From positions 16,494-80,493 of the forward strand of contig JAJCXX010000016.1 of NCBI GenBank assembly GCA_029263195.1: a DNA stretch of 64,000 bases. Reading direction: 5' to 3'. The stretch comes from Acidimicrobiales bacterium (lineage in GTDB: Bacteria; Actinomycetota; Acidimicrobiia; Acidimicrobiales; Aldehydirespiratoraceae). The first letter of the stretch is position 1, and each line of letters begins with the position of its first letter. The notes under the pieces were generated by a model that saw only the letters and a list, made by a program, of their open reading frames with translations, did not search any database and was not told where the DNA came from. The translations under genes were made by a program, and so were the position numbers. This document shows, one piece after another, positions 25,192-33,860 of the stretch.

Positions 25192-26802
25192 GCGAGTCAT
25201 CTCCTCGGCGGTGGCACGGGCCCACTTGTAGTCGGTCTTGCCGTTGGGGCTTCGCATGATCTCCGGCACCCGAAGCACGTGCTTGGGGGTCTTATAGGCA
25301 GCAATCCTGGTCCGGGCGTGACCCACGAGATCGGAGTCGGAGATGTTGTGGCCGTCCTCGATACTCACCACTGCGGTGACCGCCTGTCCCCATCTATCAT
25401 CGGACAGGCCGACCACATTGGCGTCGCGAACCGATGGATGCGACTTCAGCGCCTCCTCCACCTCTTCGGGATAGATCTTCTCGCCCCCGGAATTGATGCA
25501 GACCGACCCTCTGCCGAGCAGGGTGATGGTGCCGTCGGTCTCGACCGTGGCGTAGTCGCCGGGGATCGACCATCGCTTGCCGTCAATGGTCGGAAATGTC
25601 TCGGCCGTCTTGGCCTCGTCGCGGAAGTATCCGAGCGGGATGGCTCCCCCGTTGGCGAGTCTCCCGACCTCTCCAGAGCCGGGCTCCACGGCGCGGCCCT
25701 CATCGCTGAGCACCACCGTGTTGGGACCGAGGGTGAACCGGGCGGTGGTGGTCGATCCCATCTCGCGACGTGACACCTGAGCGGCAAAACCGACGGCCTC
25801 GCTCGATCCGAGACTGTCGAGCAGGGTCATATTCTTGTGGGCCAGGAAGGCCTGCTTCGACTCACTCGACCACATGACCCCCGACGAGAGAATCTGATAC
25901 AGACTCGACAGGTCGTGGGGCAGGCCAGCGTCTACCGCGGCATCGAGCGACGCGAGCATCGGCCTAGCAAAGGCATCACCGACGATGGTGAGCATGGTGA
26001 GGCGATGTTCGGCAACCGCTGTCCAGAGTTCATCAGCGTCGAAGCTCCGGTTGGTCAGGGTCGCCACCATTCCGCCCTGGGTCAGGAACTGCAGAGCCGA
26101 AATGCCCGAGGTTCCGTGCATCAGAGGTGCTGCGGCCAGTAGACGAGTGACGCGACGCCTCTCGTGTATCTCGACCGCCGCCACCACCGCCTCGTCGACC
26201 GTCGCTGGAACATCACGGTCGATCACCGAGTAGTGGGCCGACATGTTCCCGATGAGGTCGCGGTGCTGCCACATGACGGCCTTGGGGTTGCCGGTCGTGC
26301 CGCCCGTGTAGAGGAACCAGAGATCGTCGCCCGAACGTTGGATTCGTGGGGCTGGGTCGTGGCCGGCCAGCAGATCCTCGTAGCCGATGGCCCCATCGAC
26401 CACTCCGTCTCCCCCTACCTGCACGAGGAGGCGCAGATCGCGACATCGGTCCCGGACCTCGAGGATCCGGTCGGCGATGCTGTGATCGAAGAACAGCACT
26501 GACGCCTCGGCGTTGTTGAAGAGATATGCCAGCTCATCAGCGAGATAGCGATAGTTGACGTTGCAGGGAACGGCGCGATTCTTGAACGCCGCAAACTCGG
26601 CCTCGAGGTACTCGAACCCGTTGTAGAGGCACAAAGCGACCTTGGAGTCGCGACCTACGCCATATTGGATCAGAGCTTCGGCCAGTCGAGCAGCCCGATC
26701 ATCGAACTCGGCCCATGAGTGCGACTCCGCTCCGTGGGCCGCCGCATCGGCCTCAGGACGGGCGTCGGCGATGCCTTCCCAGATGCTCGCGAAGTTGATC
26801 AT
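25177..26802 (-). CDS. Acyl-CoA synthetase (AMP-forming)
   Basis: A 541-residue ANL-family ligase that activates a carboxylic acid to acyl-AMP and then acyl-CoA. Motifs: YTGGTTGNPKAVMWQH (P-loop), SLGSSEAVGF (A5), IPGDYATVETDG (A7), GRGSVCINSGGEKIYPEEVE (A8) and PNGKTDYKWA with the catalytic Lys (A10). It belongs with the FadD-type synthetases of Actinobacteria; chain length of the substrate is not readable. It converges with mycothione reductase (15-base overlap) and is divergent from glpD with 103 bases between the starts. Confidence 0.92.
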   Translation of the reverse strand: MINFASIWEGIADARPEADAAAHGAESHSWAEFDDRAARLAEALIQYGVGRDSKVALCLYNGFEYLEAEFAAFKNRAVPCNVNYRYLADELAYLFNNAEASVLFFDHSIADRILEVRDRCRDLRLLVQVGGDGVVDGAIGYEDLLAGHDPAPRIQRSGDDLWFLYTGGTTGNPKAVMWQHRDLIGNMSAHYSVIDRDVPATVDEAVVAAVEIHERRRVTRLLAAAPLMHGTSGISALQFLTQGGMVATLTNRSFDADELWTAVAEHRLTMLTIVGDAFARPMLASLDAAVDAGLPHDLSSLYQILSSGVMWSSESKQAFLAHKNMTLLDSLGSSEAVGFAAQVSRREMGSTTTARFTLGPNTVVLSDEGRAVEPGSGEVGRLANGGAIPLGYFRDEAKTAETFPTIDGKRWSIPGDYATVETDGTITLLGRGSVCINSGGEKIYPEEVEEALKSHPSVRDANVVGLSDDRWGQAVTAVVSIEDGHNISDSDLVGHARTRIAAYKTPKHVLRVPEIMRSPNGKTDYKWARATAEEMTRSEPE

Positions 26803-26905
26803 TCACTCTCCTGCTCGATCGGCTGCGTAGCCTAGGACTCAGCCGGCCACGGTCGAAATGCCGTCCGGATAGATTGCTTGTACAACAACGAAAGCCGGGC
26901 ATCCC

Positions 26906-28621
26906 ATGGACGCAGTACCAGGATCGCTTGGACCCGCCCAGCGGGACGAGTCCATCAACAAACTCAAATCCGAGCACTTCGACGTTCTCGTCGTGGGTGG
27001 CGGAATCACAGGAGCGGGCTGCGCCCTCGACGCCGCCACCCGCGGCCTCAGTGTTGCCCTCGTCGAACAGCGAGACCTCTCCTCTGGAACCTCGAGTCGG
27101 TCATCGAAGCTGATCCACGGTGGGCTCCGCTACCTCGAGCAGTTCGACTTCGCGCTGGTGCGCGAAGCACTCCGCGAACGGGGACTGCTGGCCCACACAA
27201 TCGGGCCGCACCTGATCCGACCAATCTCGTTTCTCATCCCGCTCACATCGAGACTCTGGCAGCGCGTCTATATCGGTTCCGGAGTGTTGCTCTACGACCT
27301 ACTGGCCCTGAGTAGCAAGCACCCCTTCGCCCGGCATCGGCACCTCAGCCGCCGGTCGGCGCTGGAGCTCATGCCCGGCCTGAAATCGTCCTCGCTCATC
27401 GGCGGCATCATTTACCACGACGCCCAGGTCGACGACGCCCGCTACACCATCGCAGTCGCCCGCACCGCCGCACGCCACGGGGCGGTCGTGGCCACCAGCA
27501 CCGAGGTCGTCGGTCTCACTCTCGCCAACGGCAAGGTTGTCGGAGCGAAACTCCGCGACGTCGAGACGGGCAACTCCTTCGATGTCAGTGCCACCAAGGT
27601 GATCAATGCCACGGGTGTCTGGATCGACCAGATCCAGGACATGGCGGGTCCGGCCGGCATCAAGGTCGAAGCCGCCAAGGGAATCCACATCATCGTTCCG
27701 GGTCACTGCATCGATGGCGACACGGGAGTCGTCGTCCGCACCGCCAAGAGCGTGCTGTTCATCATTCCTTGGGGCGACCAATGGCTGCTGGGCACCACCG
27801 ACACCGCATGGCACCTCGATCGAAACCATCCCGCGGCATCAGGAGCCGACATCGACTACCTGCTCGAGCAGGCCAACACTGTTTTGCAACGCCGCCTCAC
27901 GTCTGAGGATGTGGTCGGCGTCTTTGCCGGACTACGACCGCTGATTCAGGGAACCGACGAAGACACCACCAAGCTGAGCCGAGAGCACGCCGTGGCCGAG
28001 GCCACCCCCGGGCTCATCTCGATCGCCGGCGGGAAATTCACGACCTACCGAGTGATGGCTGCCGACGCCATCGACCGAGCAGCCGAAGGCCTCGGGCACG
28101 CCGTGTCGAAATCCTGCACTGCTGAGGTTCCTCTGATCGGCGCCGACGACTGGGGCCAGTGGAAGGATTCCGCCTCCGAGCTGGCATCTGCCCACGGGCT
28201 CGATGCTCGACTCATCGAGAGGCTCCTCTGGCGTCACGGCTCACGCATCGCCGATGTGCTGGGCATTGCAGAGTCCGATCCCGCCCTCAAAGAGGTCCTA
28301 CCGGGCGGGCGCTACCTCGCAGCCGAAGTCGTGCACGCCGTTCGGCACGAGGGAGCACTCCACCTCGACGATGTTCTGGCCCGTCGAATGCGGATCTCGT
28401 TCGAGAACGAGCTGCGCGGCATCAGCGCGGCCGGCCACGCTGCGGCCCTGATGGCAGACGAACTCGGTTGGAGCACCGAAAAGACGCAACACGAGATCGC
28501 ACTCTGGACCGACCGGGTGGCAGCCGAGCGAATCGCCAACACGGCACCCGACGACGATGCAGCCGACGCGGCCAGGCGCGAGGTCACCGACGCCCGCCTC
28601 ATCGTCGATGTCGATTCGTGA
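26906..28621 (+). CDS. glpD: Glycerol-3-phosphate dehydrogenase
   Basis: A 571-residue FAD-dependent GlpD that oxidises glycerol-3-phosphate to dihydroxyacetone phosphate and passes electrons to quinone at the membrane. The FAD motif GGGITGAG is at residues 31-38; SGTSSRSSKLIHGGLRYL and LLGTTDTAW are family markers; the C-terminal DAO_C helical domain is present. The length is usual. No glpF or glpK is adjacent. I see no strong ribosome-binding site before the ATG; the upstream gap contains the palindrome TTGTACAA at about 26878 of unknown meaning. Confidence 0.93.
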   Translation: MDAVPGSLGPAQRDESINKLKSEHFDVLVVGGGITGAGCALDAATRGLSVALVEQRDLSSGTSSRSSKLIHGGLRYLEQFDFALVREALRERGLLAHTIGPHLIRPISFLIPLTSRLWQRVYIGSGVLLYDLLALSSKHPFARHRHLSRRSALELMPGLKSSSLIGGIIYHDAQVDDARYTIAVARTAARHGAVVATSTEVVGLTLANGKVVGAKLRDVETGNSFDVSATKVINATGVWIDQIQDMAGPAGIKVEAAKGIHIIVPGHCIDGDTGVVVRTAKSVLFIIPWGDQWLLGTTDTAWHLDRNHPAASGADIDYLLEQANTVLQRRLTSEDVVGVFAGLRPLIQGTDEDTTKLSREHAVAEATPGLISIAGGKFTTYRVMAADAIDRAAEGLGHAVSKSCTAEVPLIGADDWGQWKDSASELASAHGLDARLIERLLWRHGSRIADVLGIAESDPALKEVLPGGRYLAAEVVHAVRHEGALHLDDVLARRMRISFENELRGISAAGHAAALMADELGWSTEKTQHEIALWTDRVAAERIANTAPDDDAADAARREVTDARLIVDVDS

Positions 28622-28732
28622 CGGCCACCATCTCCGTTCCTGCCGGCGTCTACCGTCAGATAGGCGTCGAGATGCCTGGCGATCGCAGCAAAATCCCTCA
28701 GCATCCCGGCAGAGAGTCGTAAGCTCGCTTCG

Positions 28733-29836
28733 ATGTCGAGCACATTCGGGACACTTCTCAGACTCTCCACCTTCGGCGAATCCCATGGCGGCGGTGTTGG
28801 GGTCGTGGTCGACGGTTGCCCCCCACGATTGGCTCTCGACGAGGCCGACATCCAACGCGACCTCGATCGCCGACGCCCCGGCCAGAGCCGTCTGGTGACC
28901 CAACGCGACGAGGCCGACACCGCTCGGATCATCTCCGGGGTCTTCGGAGGCTTCACCACGGGAACCCCCATCGCGATCGTGGTCGACAACGAGGATCACA
29001 ACAGCGAGGCCTACGACCATCTGCGCGATGTCTACCGGCCATCCCATGCCGATTTCACCTACGACGCCAAATACGGATTCCGCAACTGGCAGGGAGGTGG
29101 TCGCAGCTCGGCCCGAGAGACCATCGGACGGGTGGCCGCCGGTGCCATTGCCCGCAAGCTGTTGTTCGAGGCCTGCGGGATCGAGGTGCTGGCATGGGTG
29201 TCGAGCGTCCGCGACATTGAAGCCAAGGTCGATTCAGCAGCCGTGTCGACCGATGAGGTCGAGGCTGATCCGACCAGGTGCCCCGATGCGGCGGCAGCAA
29301 TCCGGATGACAGCTGCCATCGAACAAGCCAGGCGCGATGGCGACTCTCTCGGCGGCGTGGTCACGTGCGTGGCTCGCAACGTGCCCGCCGGCCTTGGTGA
29401 ACCGGTGTTCGACAAGCTAGACGCCGATCTTGCTGGCGCCCTCATGTCGCTCCCGGCCGCCAAGGGCATCGAGATCGGCAGCGGCTTCGGCGGCACCTTG
29501 TTGAGCGGTCTCACCCACAACGATCCGTTCACGGCCGGTCCCGACGGGGTTGGCACGACCTCCAATCGCAGTGGAGGAATCCAAGGGGGGATCTCCAACG
29601 GGCAGGACCTCACCATGCGGGTCGCCTTCAAGCCCACCGCCACTATCTCCAGCGAGCAGCAGACAATCACCCGCGACTCCCTGCCCACGGTGCTCGCCGC
29701 CCACGGCCGCCACGATCCTTGCGTCCTACCTCGTGCCGTGCCGATGGTCGAGGCCATGGCCCTGCTGGTGATCTCCGACCATTGGCTGCGTCAGAAGGCC
29801 ACGGACGTGCTTCCACCGCTCACGGAGTTGCCCTGA
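28733..29836 (+). CDS. aroC: Chorismate synthase
   Basis: A 367-residue FMN-dependent enzyme that makes chorismate from EPSP. Signatures: [16 protein letters not shown] (residues 13-28), the [14 protein letters not shown] segment, [16 protein letters not shown] and the conserved FKPTATI near the C-terminus. The length is standard. It stands without other aro genes and is convergent with a small ORF next to gcvT (stops 8 bases apart). The 111-base gap after glpD holds nothing I recognise. Confidence 0.97.
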   Translation: MSSTFGTLLRLSTFGESHGGGVGVVVDGCPPRLALDEADIQRDLDRRRPGQSRLVTQRDEADTARIISGVFGGFTTGTPIAIVVDNEDHNSEAYDHLRDVYRPSHADFTYDAKYGFRNWQGGGRSSARETIGRVAAGAIARKLLFEACGIEVLAWVSSVRDIEAKVDSAAVSTDEVEADPTRCPDAAAAIRMTAAIEQARRDGDSLGGVVTCVARNVPAGLGEPVFDKLDADLAGALMSLPAAKGIEIGSGFGGTLLSGLTHNDPFTAGPDGVGTTSNRSGGIQGGISNGQDLTMRVAFKPTATISSEQQTITRDSLPTVLAAHGRHDPCVLPRAVPMVEAMALLVISDHWLRQKATDVLPPLTELP

Positions 29837-29843
29837 GCAAGGA

Positions 29844-30083
29844 TCAAGCAGCCGCTGGGTTGCAAATACACAGTGGCCGCTCGGCGAATCCGAGAGCAGC
29901 GGCGAGGGCCGCGGCCTGAAGTTCGAGTTCGGCGGCGCGGCGGCGGTAGGTGGTCGACAGCGGCGTGCGGATGCTGGTGGCCGTGAGTCGCAGGCCGGCG
30001 GCACGTGACCTGAGCGCGGCGAGCGCGGAAGAGGGATCTCGGGTCCAGCGGACCTCGCCGGTCGAGGGAATTGTTGATCCCAT
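29844..30083 (-). CDS. Small hypothetical protein
   Basis: A 79-residue protein I do not recognise. ATG 30083 is supported by an AGGAG site 7 bases upstream. It has a Ser/Thr-rich N-terminus, an Arg- and Ala-rich amphipathic helical middle (RSRAAGLRLTATS, YRRRAAELELQAAALAAALG) and ends in a PLCICNP motif with two Cys. There is no membrane segment. It is the last gene in the direction of the gcvT block, 125 bases beyond gcvT. Confidence 0.55.
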   Translation of the reverse strand: MGSTIPSTGEVRWTRDPSSALAALRSRAAGLRLTATSIRTPLSTTYRRRAAELELQAAALAAALGFAERPLCICNPAAA

Positions 30084-30208
30084 GGCGGTTCTCCTTCGTG
30101 GATCGTCTGGTGCCCAGCTACAACCGGGGGACCCCCCTGCCCCTTCCAATTTCGTCCGAAAGCGACTCAACGAGAACGATTGATGGTCCGAAGTGGCGGG
30201 AAGCCGAC

Positions 30209-31282
30209 TCAGCCCTTGTGGAATGGCGGTGCGGTCACCGTCGCTTCGACGTCGGTTCCGCGAACGTCGATCGTGACCTCAGCGCCGTCTTCGGTGCCGG
30301 CCTCGAGGAACGCCAGAGCGATTCCCTTACCGAGAACGGGAGAGAAGTTCCCGCTGCTGACTATTCCGATCTGGCGTCCTGCCAGGCTCACGACCTGTTC
30401 GGCCCGCGGCGGCCTGCGGCTCTCGACAACGAGGCCCCTGAGTGTTCGGGAGGGTCCGGCGTCGGCCTCGGCTTGCAACGCTTCCTTGCCACGGAATCCG
30501 CCCTTGTCGAATCGTACGACCCAACCAAGACCGGCCTGCAGTGGCGTGATGCCGGCCCCGAGTTCGTGGCCGTGGAGAGGTAGGCCCGCTTCGAGCCGGA
30601 GGGTGTCGCGGGCTCCTAGACCAGCCGGCGCCACGTCGGCCCTCAACACCATGTCCCAGATTCGGGTCGCATCGGCGATCGGCACGGCGATCTCGACACC
30701 GGCTTCTCCCGTGTAGCCGGTTCCGGCCACCGTCACCGCCACACCGTCGATCTCGACCTCGGCCACATTGAATCGTTTGACCGCAGCTGCTTCCGGAGCC
30801 ACGGTCGCCAAGCGCGATCTTGCTTCCGGTCCCTGGACTGCCATGACGGCACGCGTGCTGGTGACGTCGGTGATCTCGGGAACCAGTGGACCTTCCGACA
30901 AAGCCGCGACGACTCTTGAGGTGTTGGAGGCGTTGGGCATCACATCGAATCGATCCTCGGACACCCACCAGATGATGATGTCGTCGAGAACCGACGCATC
31001 GGCGGCATCGAGGAGGTGAGTGTATTGTGCTCTGCCGGGTCGGATTCGGTTGAGGTCGTTGGTGAAAGCCCATTGGAGGGCGTCGAACGCTCCCTCTCCG
31101 CTAACACTCACCGTTCCAAGGTGCGAGACATCGAACATGACAGCTGCTTCCCGGCAGGCCACGTGCTCGGCCAGCGTCCCTTCTGGATACGACAGTGGCA
31201 TTTCCCAGCCACCGAAGGGAACCATCTTGGCGTCGAGTTTCAGATGAGATTCGTGCAGGGGCGAGCATCGATATTCGGACAC
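30209..31282 (-). CDS. gcvT: Aminomethyltransferase, T-protein
   Basis: A 357-residue T-protein of the glycine cleavage system; it transfers the methylene group from aminomethyl-lipoyl-GcvH to tetrahydrofolate and releases ammonia. Family segments: SPLHESHLKLDAKMVPFGGWEMP (as start), MFDVSHLGTVSV, NDLNRIRPGRAQYTHLL, YTGEAGVEIAVP and LEAGLPLHGHEL. The usual Asp of the folate site is in the FDVSH/NDLN regions. It lies at the downstream end of the gcvH-garA-ftsR block, separated by the MerR and nuclease-like genes. Confidence 0.95.
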   Translation of the reverse strand: MSEYRCSPLHESHLKLDAKMVPFGGWEMPLSYPEGTLAEHVACREAAVMFDVSHLGTVSVSGEGAFDALQWAFTNDLNRIRPGRAQYTHLLDAADASVLDDIIIWWVSEDRFDVMPNASNTSRVVAALSEGPLVPEITDVTSTRAVMAVQGPEARSRLATVAPEAAAVKRFNVAEVEIDGVAVTVAGTGYTGEAGVEIAVPIADATRIWDMVLRADVAPAGLGARDTLRLEAGLPLHGHELGAGITPLQAGLGWVVRFDKGGFRGKEALQAEADAGPSRTLRGLVVESRRPPRAEQVVSLAGRQIGIVSSGNFSPVLGKGIALAFLEAGTEDGAEVTIDVRGTDVEATVTAPPFHKG

Positions 31283-31340
31283 AATTGCTCCAAACGAGCG
31301 GGGTAGGTTTCGTTGCTGTTGCCGGCCCGGTCGGGGCGGT

Positions 31341-31664
31341 TCACGCAGCGTGCGACAGACCGTACTTCAGACCCAGTCGTTCGACATCTCGGCGATAGAG
31401 GAGCTTGACCCTCACATCGGGACGCTGCTTCTCGAGCATTCTGATCTTGCGATGCTTGCGGGTGACGAGCGGCTGGCGCAGGGTCGTCACCTCCACGTAG
31501 ACGTCGAAGTCGGACAGGAAGAAGTCGGGAGTGAAAGCACAGGTGGGGTTGCCTTCATCATCGGATTCGAGCACGAATGTCGTGGGTTCGTATTCCCAGT
31601 TGATGCCATAGCTGTCGAACAGCGCGGCTATCTCGCGTTCGGAGGGGTGAGCGAATTGGCTCAT
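31341..31664 (-). CDS. Small PD-(D/E)XK nuclease-like protein
   Basis: A 107-residue protein. An N-terminal helix with Glu (SEREIAALFDSYG) is followed by YEPTTF, then FTPDFFL and VYVEVTTL, then a basic helix KHRKIRML and a strand VKLLYRRD. This order matches a minimal PD-(D/E)XK nuclease core, with Asp in TPDF and Glu in VEVT. The usual Lys of ExK is Thr; a Lys from the next helix may replace it. Alternatively it is a catalytically dead fold used for binding. It lies between a MerR gene (7 bases downstream of its stop) and gcvT. Confidence 0.6.
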   Translation of the reverse strand: MSQFAHPSEREIAALFDSYGINWEYEPTTFVLESDDEGNPTCAFTPDFFLSDFDVYVEVTTLRQPLVTRKHRKIRMLEKQRPDVRVKLLYRRDVERLGLKYGLSHAA

Positions 31665-31671
31665 CGAGGGA

Positions 31672-32154
31672 TCAGACCTCGCCGACGGCCTTGCGCCGAA
31701 TCGCGAGTGGCTCCCCGATCCCCGGAGTGGTGCGATCGGGGAAGAGCTCGACGATGCGAGTGTCGACCTCTTCCTTCACCGCGGCGAGCGGCAACACGTT
31801 GAGTACGCCCTGGCCGTTCTGAAGAATGTCGATCAGTTCGGCACCAGTGTTTACGAGAACGGAACGCGACCCGTCGATCACCAGATTGGCCGAGGCGATG
31901 TCCTCGCCGAGGTTTTCGCGAACGTACTTGAACACTCGCCGGACCTGCTCGAGACGAATACCGGCGTCGAGCAGGCTCTTGATGACCTTGAGTTCGAGGA
32001 GATCGCGGTAGCTGTACTCACGACGACTTCCGCTGCCACTCGCCTCGGTGAGGGACGGTCGCACCAAATCGGTGCGGGCCCAGTAGTCGAGCTGACGATA
32101 GGTGATGTCGACGATCTCGGCTGTGCTCTTGCCGCTGAAGCCCTGTTCGTTCAC
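31672..32154 (-). CDS. MerR-family regulator of the GarA/Gcv locus
   Basis: A 160-residue MerR-type transcription factor. The winged helix includes STAEIVDITYRQLDYWARTD and SRREYSYRDLLELKVIKSLL, followed by a helix and a C-terminal effector-like domain (ANLVIDGSRSVLVNTGAELI). It corresponds by neighbourhood to the second MerR of the mycobacterial block (next to the bifunctional nuclease). The GTG start has GGGGAG 8 bases upstream. A promoter with a dyad just behind its start site lies upstream, which suggests autoregulation. Confidence 0.85.
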   Translation of the reverse strand: MNEQGFSGKSTAEIVDITYRQLDYWARTDLVRPSLTEASGSGSRREYSYRDLLELKVIKSLLDAGIRLEQVRRVFKYVRENLGEDIASANLVIDGSRSVLVNTGAELIDILQNGQGVLNVLPLAAVKEEVDTRIVELFPDRTTPGIGEPLAIRRKAVGEV

Positions 32155-32176
32155 TGATCGTCTCCCCGGTTTATTT

Positions 32177-32200
32177 ACACCGACGAAATTACGTCGATGT
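32177..32200 (-). promoter_or_regulatory. Candidate autoregulatory operator of the MerR gene
   Basis: A near-perfect inverted repeat, ACACCGACG-N6-CGTCGATGT (8 of 9 pairs), lies in the 5' leader of the MerR gene, immediately downstream of the predicted transcription start. The location would let a bound regulator block transcription. The repeat is seen in sequence; the binding protein is inferred from proximity. Confidence 0.5.
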
Positions 32201-32212
32201 CACCTGGGTGAG

Positions 32213-32241
32213 AGGATACGACTGCTCCGCGCGGAGGTCAA
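32213..32241 (-). promoter_or_regulatory. Predicted sigma-70-type promoter of the MerR gene
   Basis: On the minus strand TTGACC (32236-32241) and TATCCT (32213-32218) are separated by exactly 17 bases. The expected start site is near 32206, giving a leader of about 50 bases before the GTG. Confidence 0.6.
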
Positions 32242-32262
32242 CGATCCGACGCCGATTCCGTC

Positions 32263-32694
32263 TCAGCGACCGGTGGTTATGTAGTCCTCGAGGTGGCGCC
32301 GCTCGTCTTCTAGCTGGGACAGTCGAGCCTTCACGACATCGCCGATGCTCACCAAGCCGACCATCTCGTCATCGGCCAACACTGGAAGATGGCGAATGCG
32401 GCGGTCGGTCATCAACAGCATCAGATCCGCGATGTCGTCGGTCATGGCGCATGACACCACATCGGGTGTCATGATTTCGGTGACAACAGTCGTGAGAGTG
32501 TCGCCCTCGCGGTTGAGACTCCTGACGATGTCGCGCTCACTCAGAATGCCGTCGACGTGCGTTCCGTCGGCCGACACGATCAGCGCGCCAAACGAGAGCT
32601 CCGCGAGCATCTTCACCGCGTCGGCAACCGTGGCCGACGGCTCGAGCGTGACGACTTCAGCGCCCTTGCTTCTGACGATGTCACTCACCTTCAT
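32263..32694 (-). CDS. CBS-domain pair protein
   Basis: A 143-residue protein made of two CBS domains (about 8-64 and 74-130): MKVSDIVRSKG, VDGILSERDIVRSL, VTEIMTPDVVSC and LVSIGDVVKARLS. Such stand-alone pairs bind adenine nucleotides and act as regulatory modules. No catalytic domain is attached. It lies between the bifunctional nuclease and the MerR gene of the GarA block but probably has its own transcript, because 95 bases separate it from the nuclease gene and 108 from the MerR gene. Confidence 0.88.
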   Translation of the reverse strand: MKVSDIVRSKGAEVVTLEPSATVADAVKMLAELSFGALIVSADGTHVDGILSERDIVRSLNREGDTLTTVVTEIMTPDVVSCAMTDDIADLMLLMTDRRIRHLPVLADDEMVGLVSIGDVVKARLSQLEDERRHLEDYITTGR

Positions 32695-32789
32695 GGCATC
32701 CCTCTCATTGGCCTCTGCGCAGACACTGTTTCAGATTTGACACAGATTGTGAAGGGCGCCCCCGAAACCGTAGGGCCGGTCCGGCGGAC

Positions 32790-33287
32790 CTACTCCTCGA
32801 AATCTTCAGGCGAAATCGACTCGATGAACTCCTTGAATTGCTCCACCACTTCCTCAGATTCGCCCTCTTCGGCGTCGTCGTCGGCACCCTCCACGTAGCC
32901 GACTTCGTCGATCACGACGTCGTCCATGAATATGGGTGTGCCGGTGCGAGCCGCGATCGCGATCGCATCGGACGGGCGGCTGGAAACCGCAAAGTGCTGC
33001 TCGCCTCGAACCATGTGGAGTTCGGCAAAGAAGGTCTTCTCGTTGAGATCGGTGACCACCACCTTCTCGACATCTACCTGGAGCTCATCGAAGATCTCGC
33101 GGATCAGATCGTGAGTCATGGGACGGGGCGTCTCGACCTCATCGAGCGCCAGCGCTATGGCGGTGGCTTCCGGTGCGCCGATGAAGATCGGGACCATTCG
33201 GCCGTTGTCGGAACGTTCCCGCAACAGCAGGACCGGCACATTGGACGGCATCTCGACACGAACCCCTACAAGCTCCATTTCTTGCAT
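32790..33287 (-). CDS. Bifunctional nuclease (BFN/DUF151) family protein
   Basis: A 165-residue protein of the BFN/DUF151 family, named for plant and bacterial bifunctional nucleases. Conserved parts: VLLLRERSDNGRMVPIFIGA, EATAIALALD, RPMTHDLIREIFDEL and SSRPSDAIAIAARTGTPIF. The last 30 residues are very acidic. The Mycobacterium counterpart sits between the two MerR genes of this block, as here. A possible alternative start is Met4. Its cellular function in Actinobacteria is not established. Confidence 0.88.
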   Translation of the reverse strand: MQEMELVGVRVEMPSNVPVLLLRERSDNGRMVPIFIGAPEATAIALALDEVETPRPMTHDLIREIFDELQVDVEKVVVTDLNEKTFFAELHMVRGEQHFAVSSRPSDAIAIAARTGTPIFMDDVVIDEVGYVEGADDDAEEGESEEVVEQFKEFIESISPEDFEE

Positions 33288-33296
33288 GGAAACAGA

Positions 33297-33860
33297 CTAC
33301 GACACGTACAGCGCCTCGACATAGGCGTCCGGGTCGCTCGCCAGAATATCGGCATCGACGGAGGCCAACATCCTCAGGTTGCGATAACGACCTCGATAGT
33401 CGAGCCCATAGCCGACGACGAACTCGTCGGGGATTTCGACACCGATGTGATCGAGCTCAACCGGGACCATTCTCGCCGAGGGCCGATCGACGAAGGTGCA
33501 GATACTCAGTGAACGCGGCGACCGCCGGCTGAACTCTCCCCACAGGAAGCCTGAAGTGAGCCCGGTATCGACGATGTCTTCGACAATGACGACCTCACGG
33601 TCGGTTATGTCGATGTCGAGGTCCTTCAGCAAACGGACCCGACCGGTGCCTCGTTCATACTTCGTGATGGCGAGAAAGTCGACGACCGACCGGATACTCA
33701 TTGCCCGCGACAGATCGGACAGGAACGGTACGCTGCCCCGCAACACGGCAGCCAACACCACCCCATCGTGGTACTTCTCAGACAGCTCGGCAGCGAGGCG
33801 GGCAACCGACGACTCGACTCCCTGTTGATCGAGGACGACCCGGTAGTCCGGGGAATTCAC
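33297..33860 (-). CDS. hpt: Hypoxanthine phosphoribosyltransferase
   Basis: A 187-residue purine salvage enzyme that converts hypoxanthine or guanine and PRPP to IMP or GMP. The PRPP motif VVIVEDIVDTG is at residues 90-100; AVLRGSVPFLSDL (38-50) forms the cis-peptide loop; the DEFVVGYGLDYRGRYRNL segment is typical. It overlaps the ftsR stop region by four bases (ATGA), so it is coupled to ftsR, and the nuclease gene follows 9 bases later. Its presence inside the GarA block differs from the mycobacterial arrangement. Confidence 0.94.
   Translation of the reverse strand: MNSPDYRVVLDQQGVESSVARLAAELSEKYHDGVVLAAVLRGSVPFLSDLSRAMSIRSVVDFLAITKYERGTGRVRLLKDLDIDITDREVVIVEDIVDTGLTSGFLWGEFSRRSPRSLSICTFVDRPSARMVPVELDHIGVEIPDEFVVGYGLDYRGRYRNLRMLASVDADILASDPDAYVEALYVS

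Noticed and set aside
30083..30208. G/C-run inverted repeat (GGGGGACCCCCC) between the small ORF and gcvT as a terminator
   Set aside because: The arms leave almost no loop and there is no T-run; it is better explained as a low-complexity patch.
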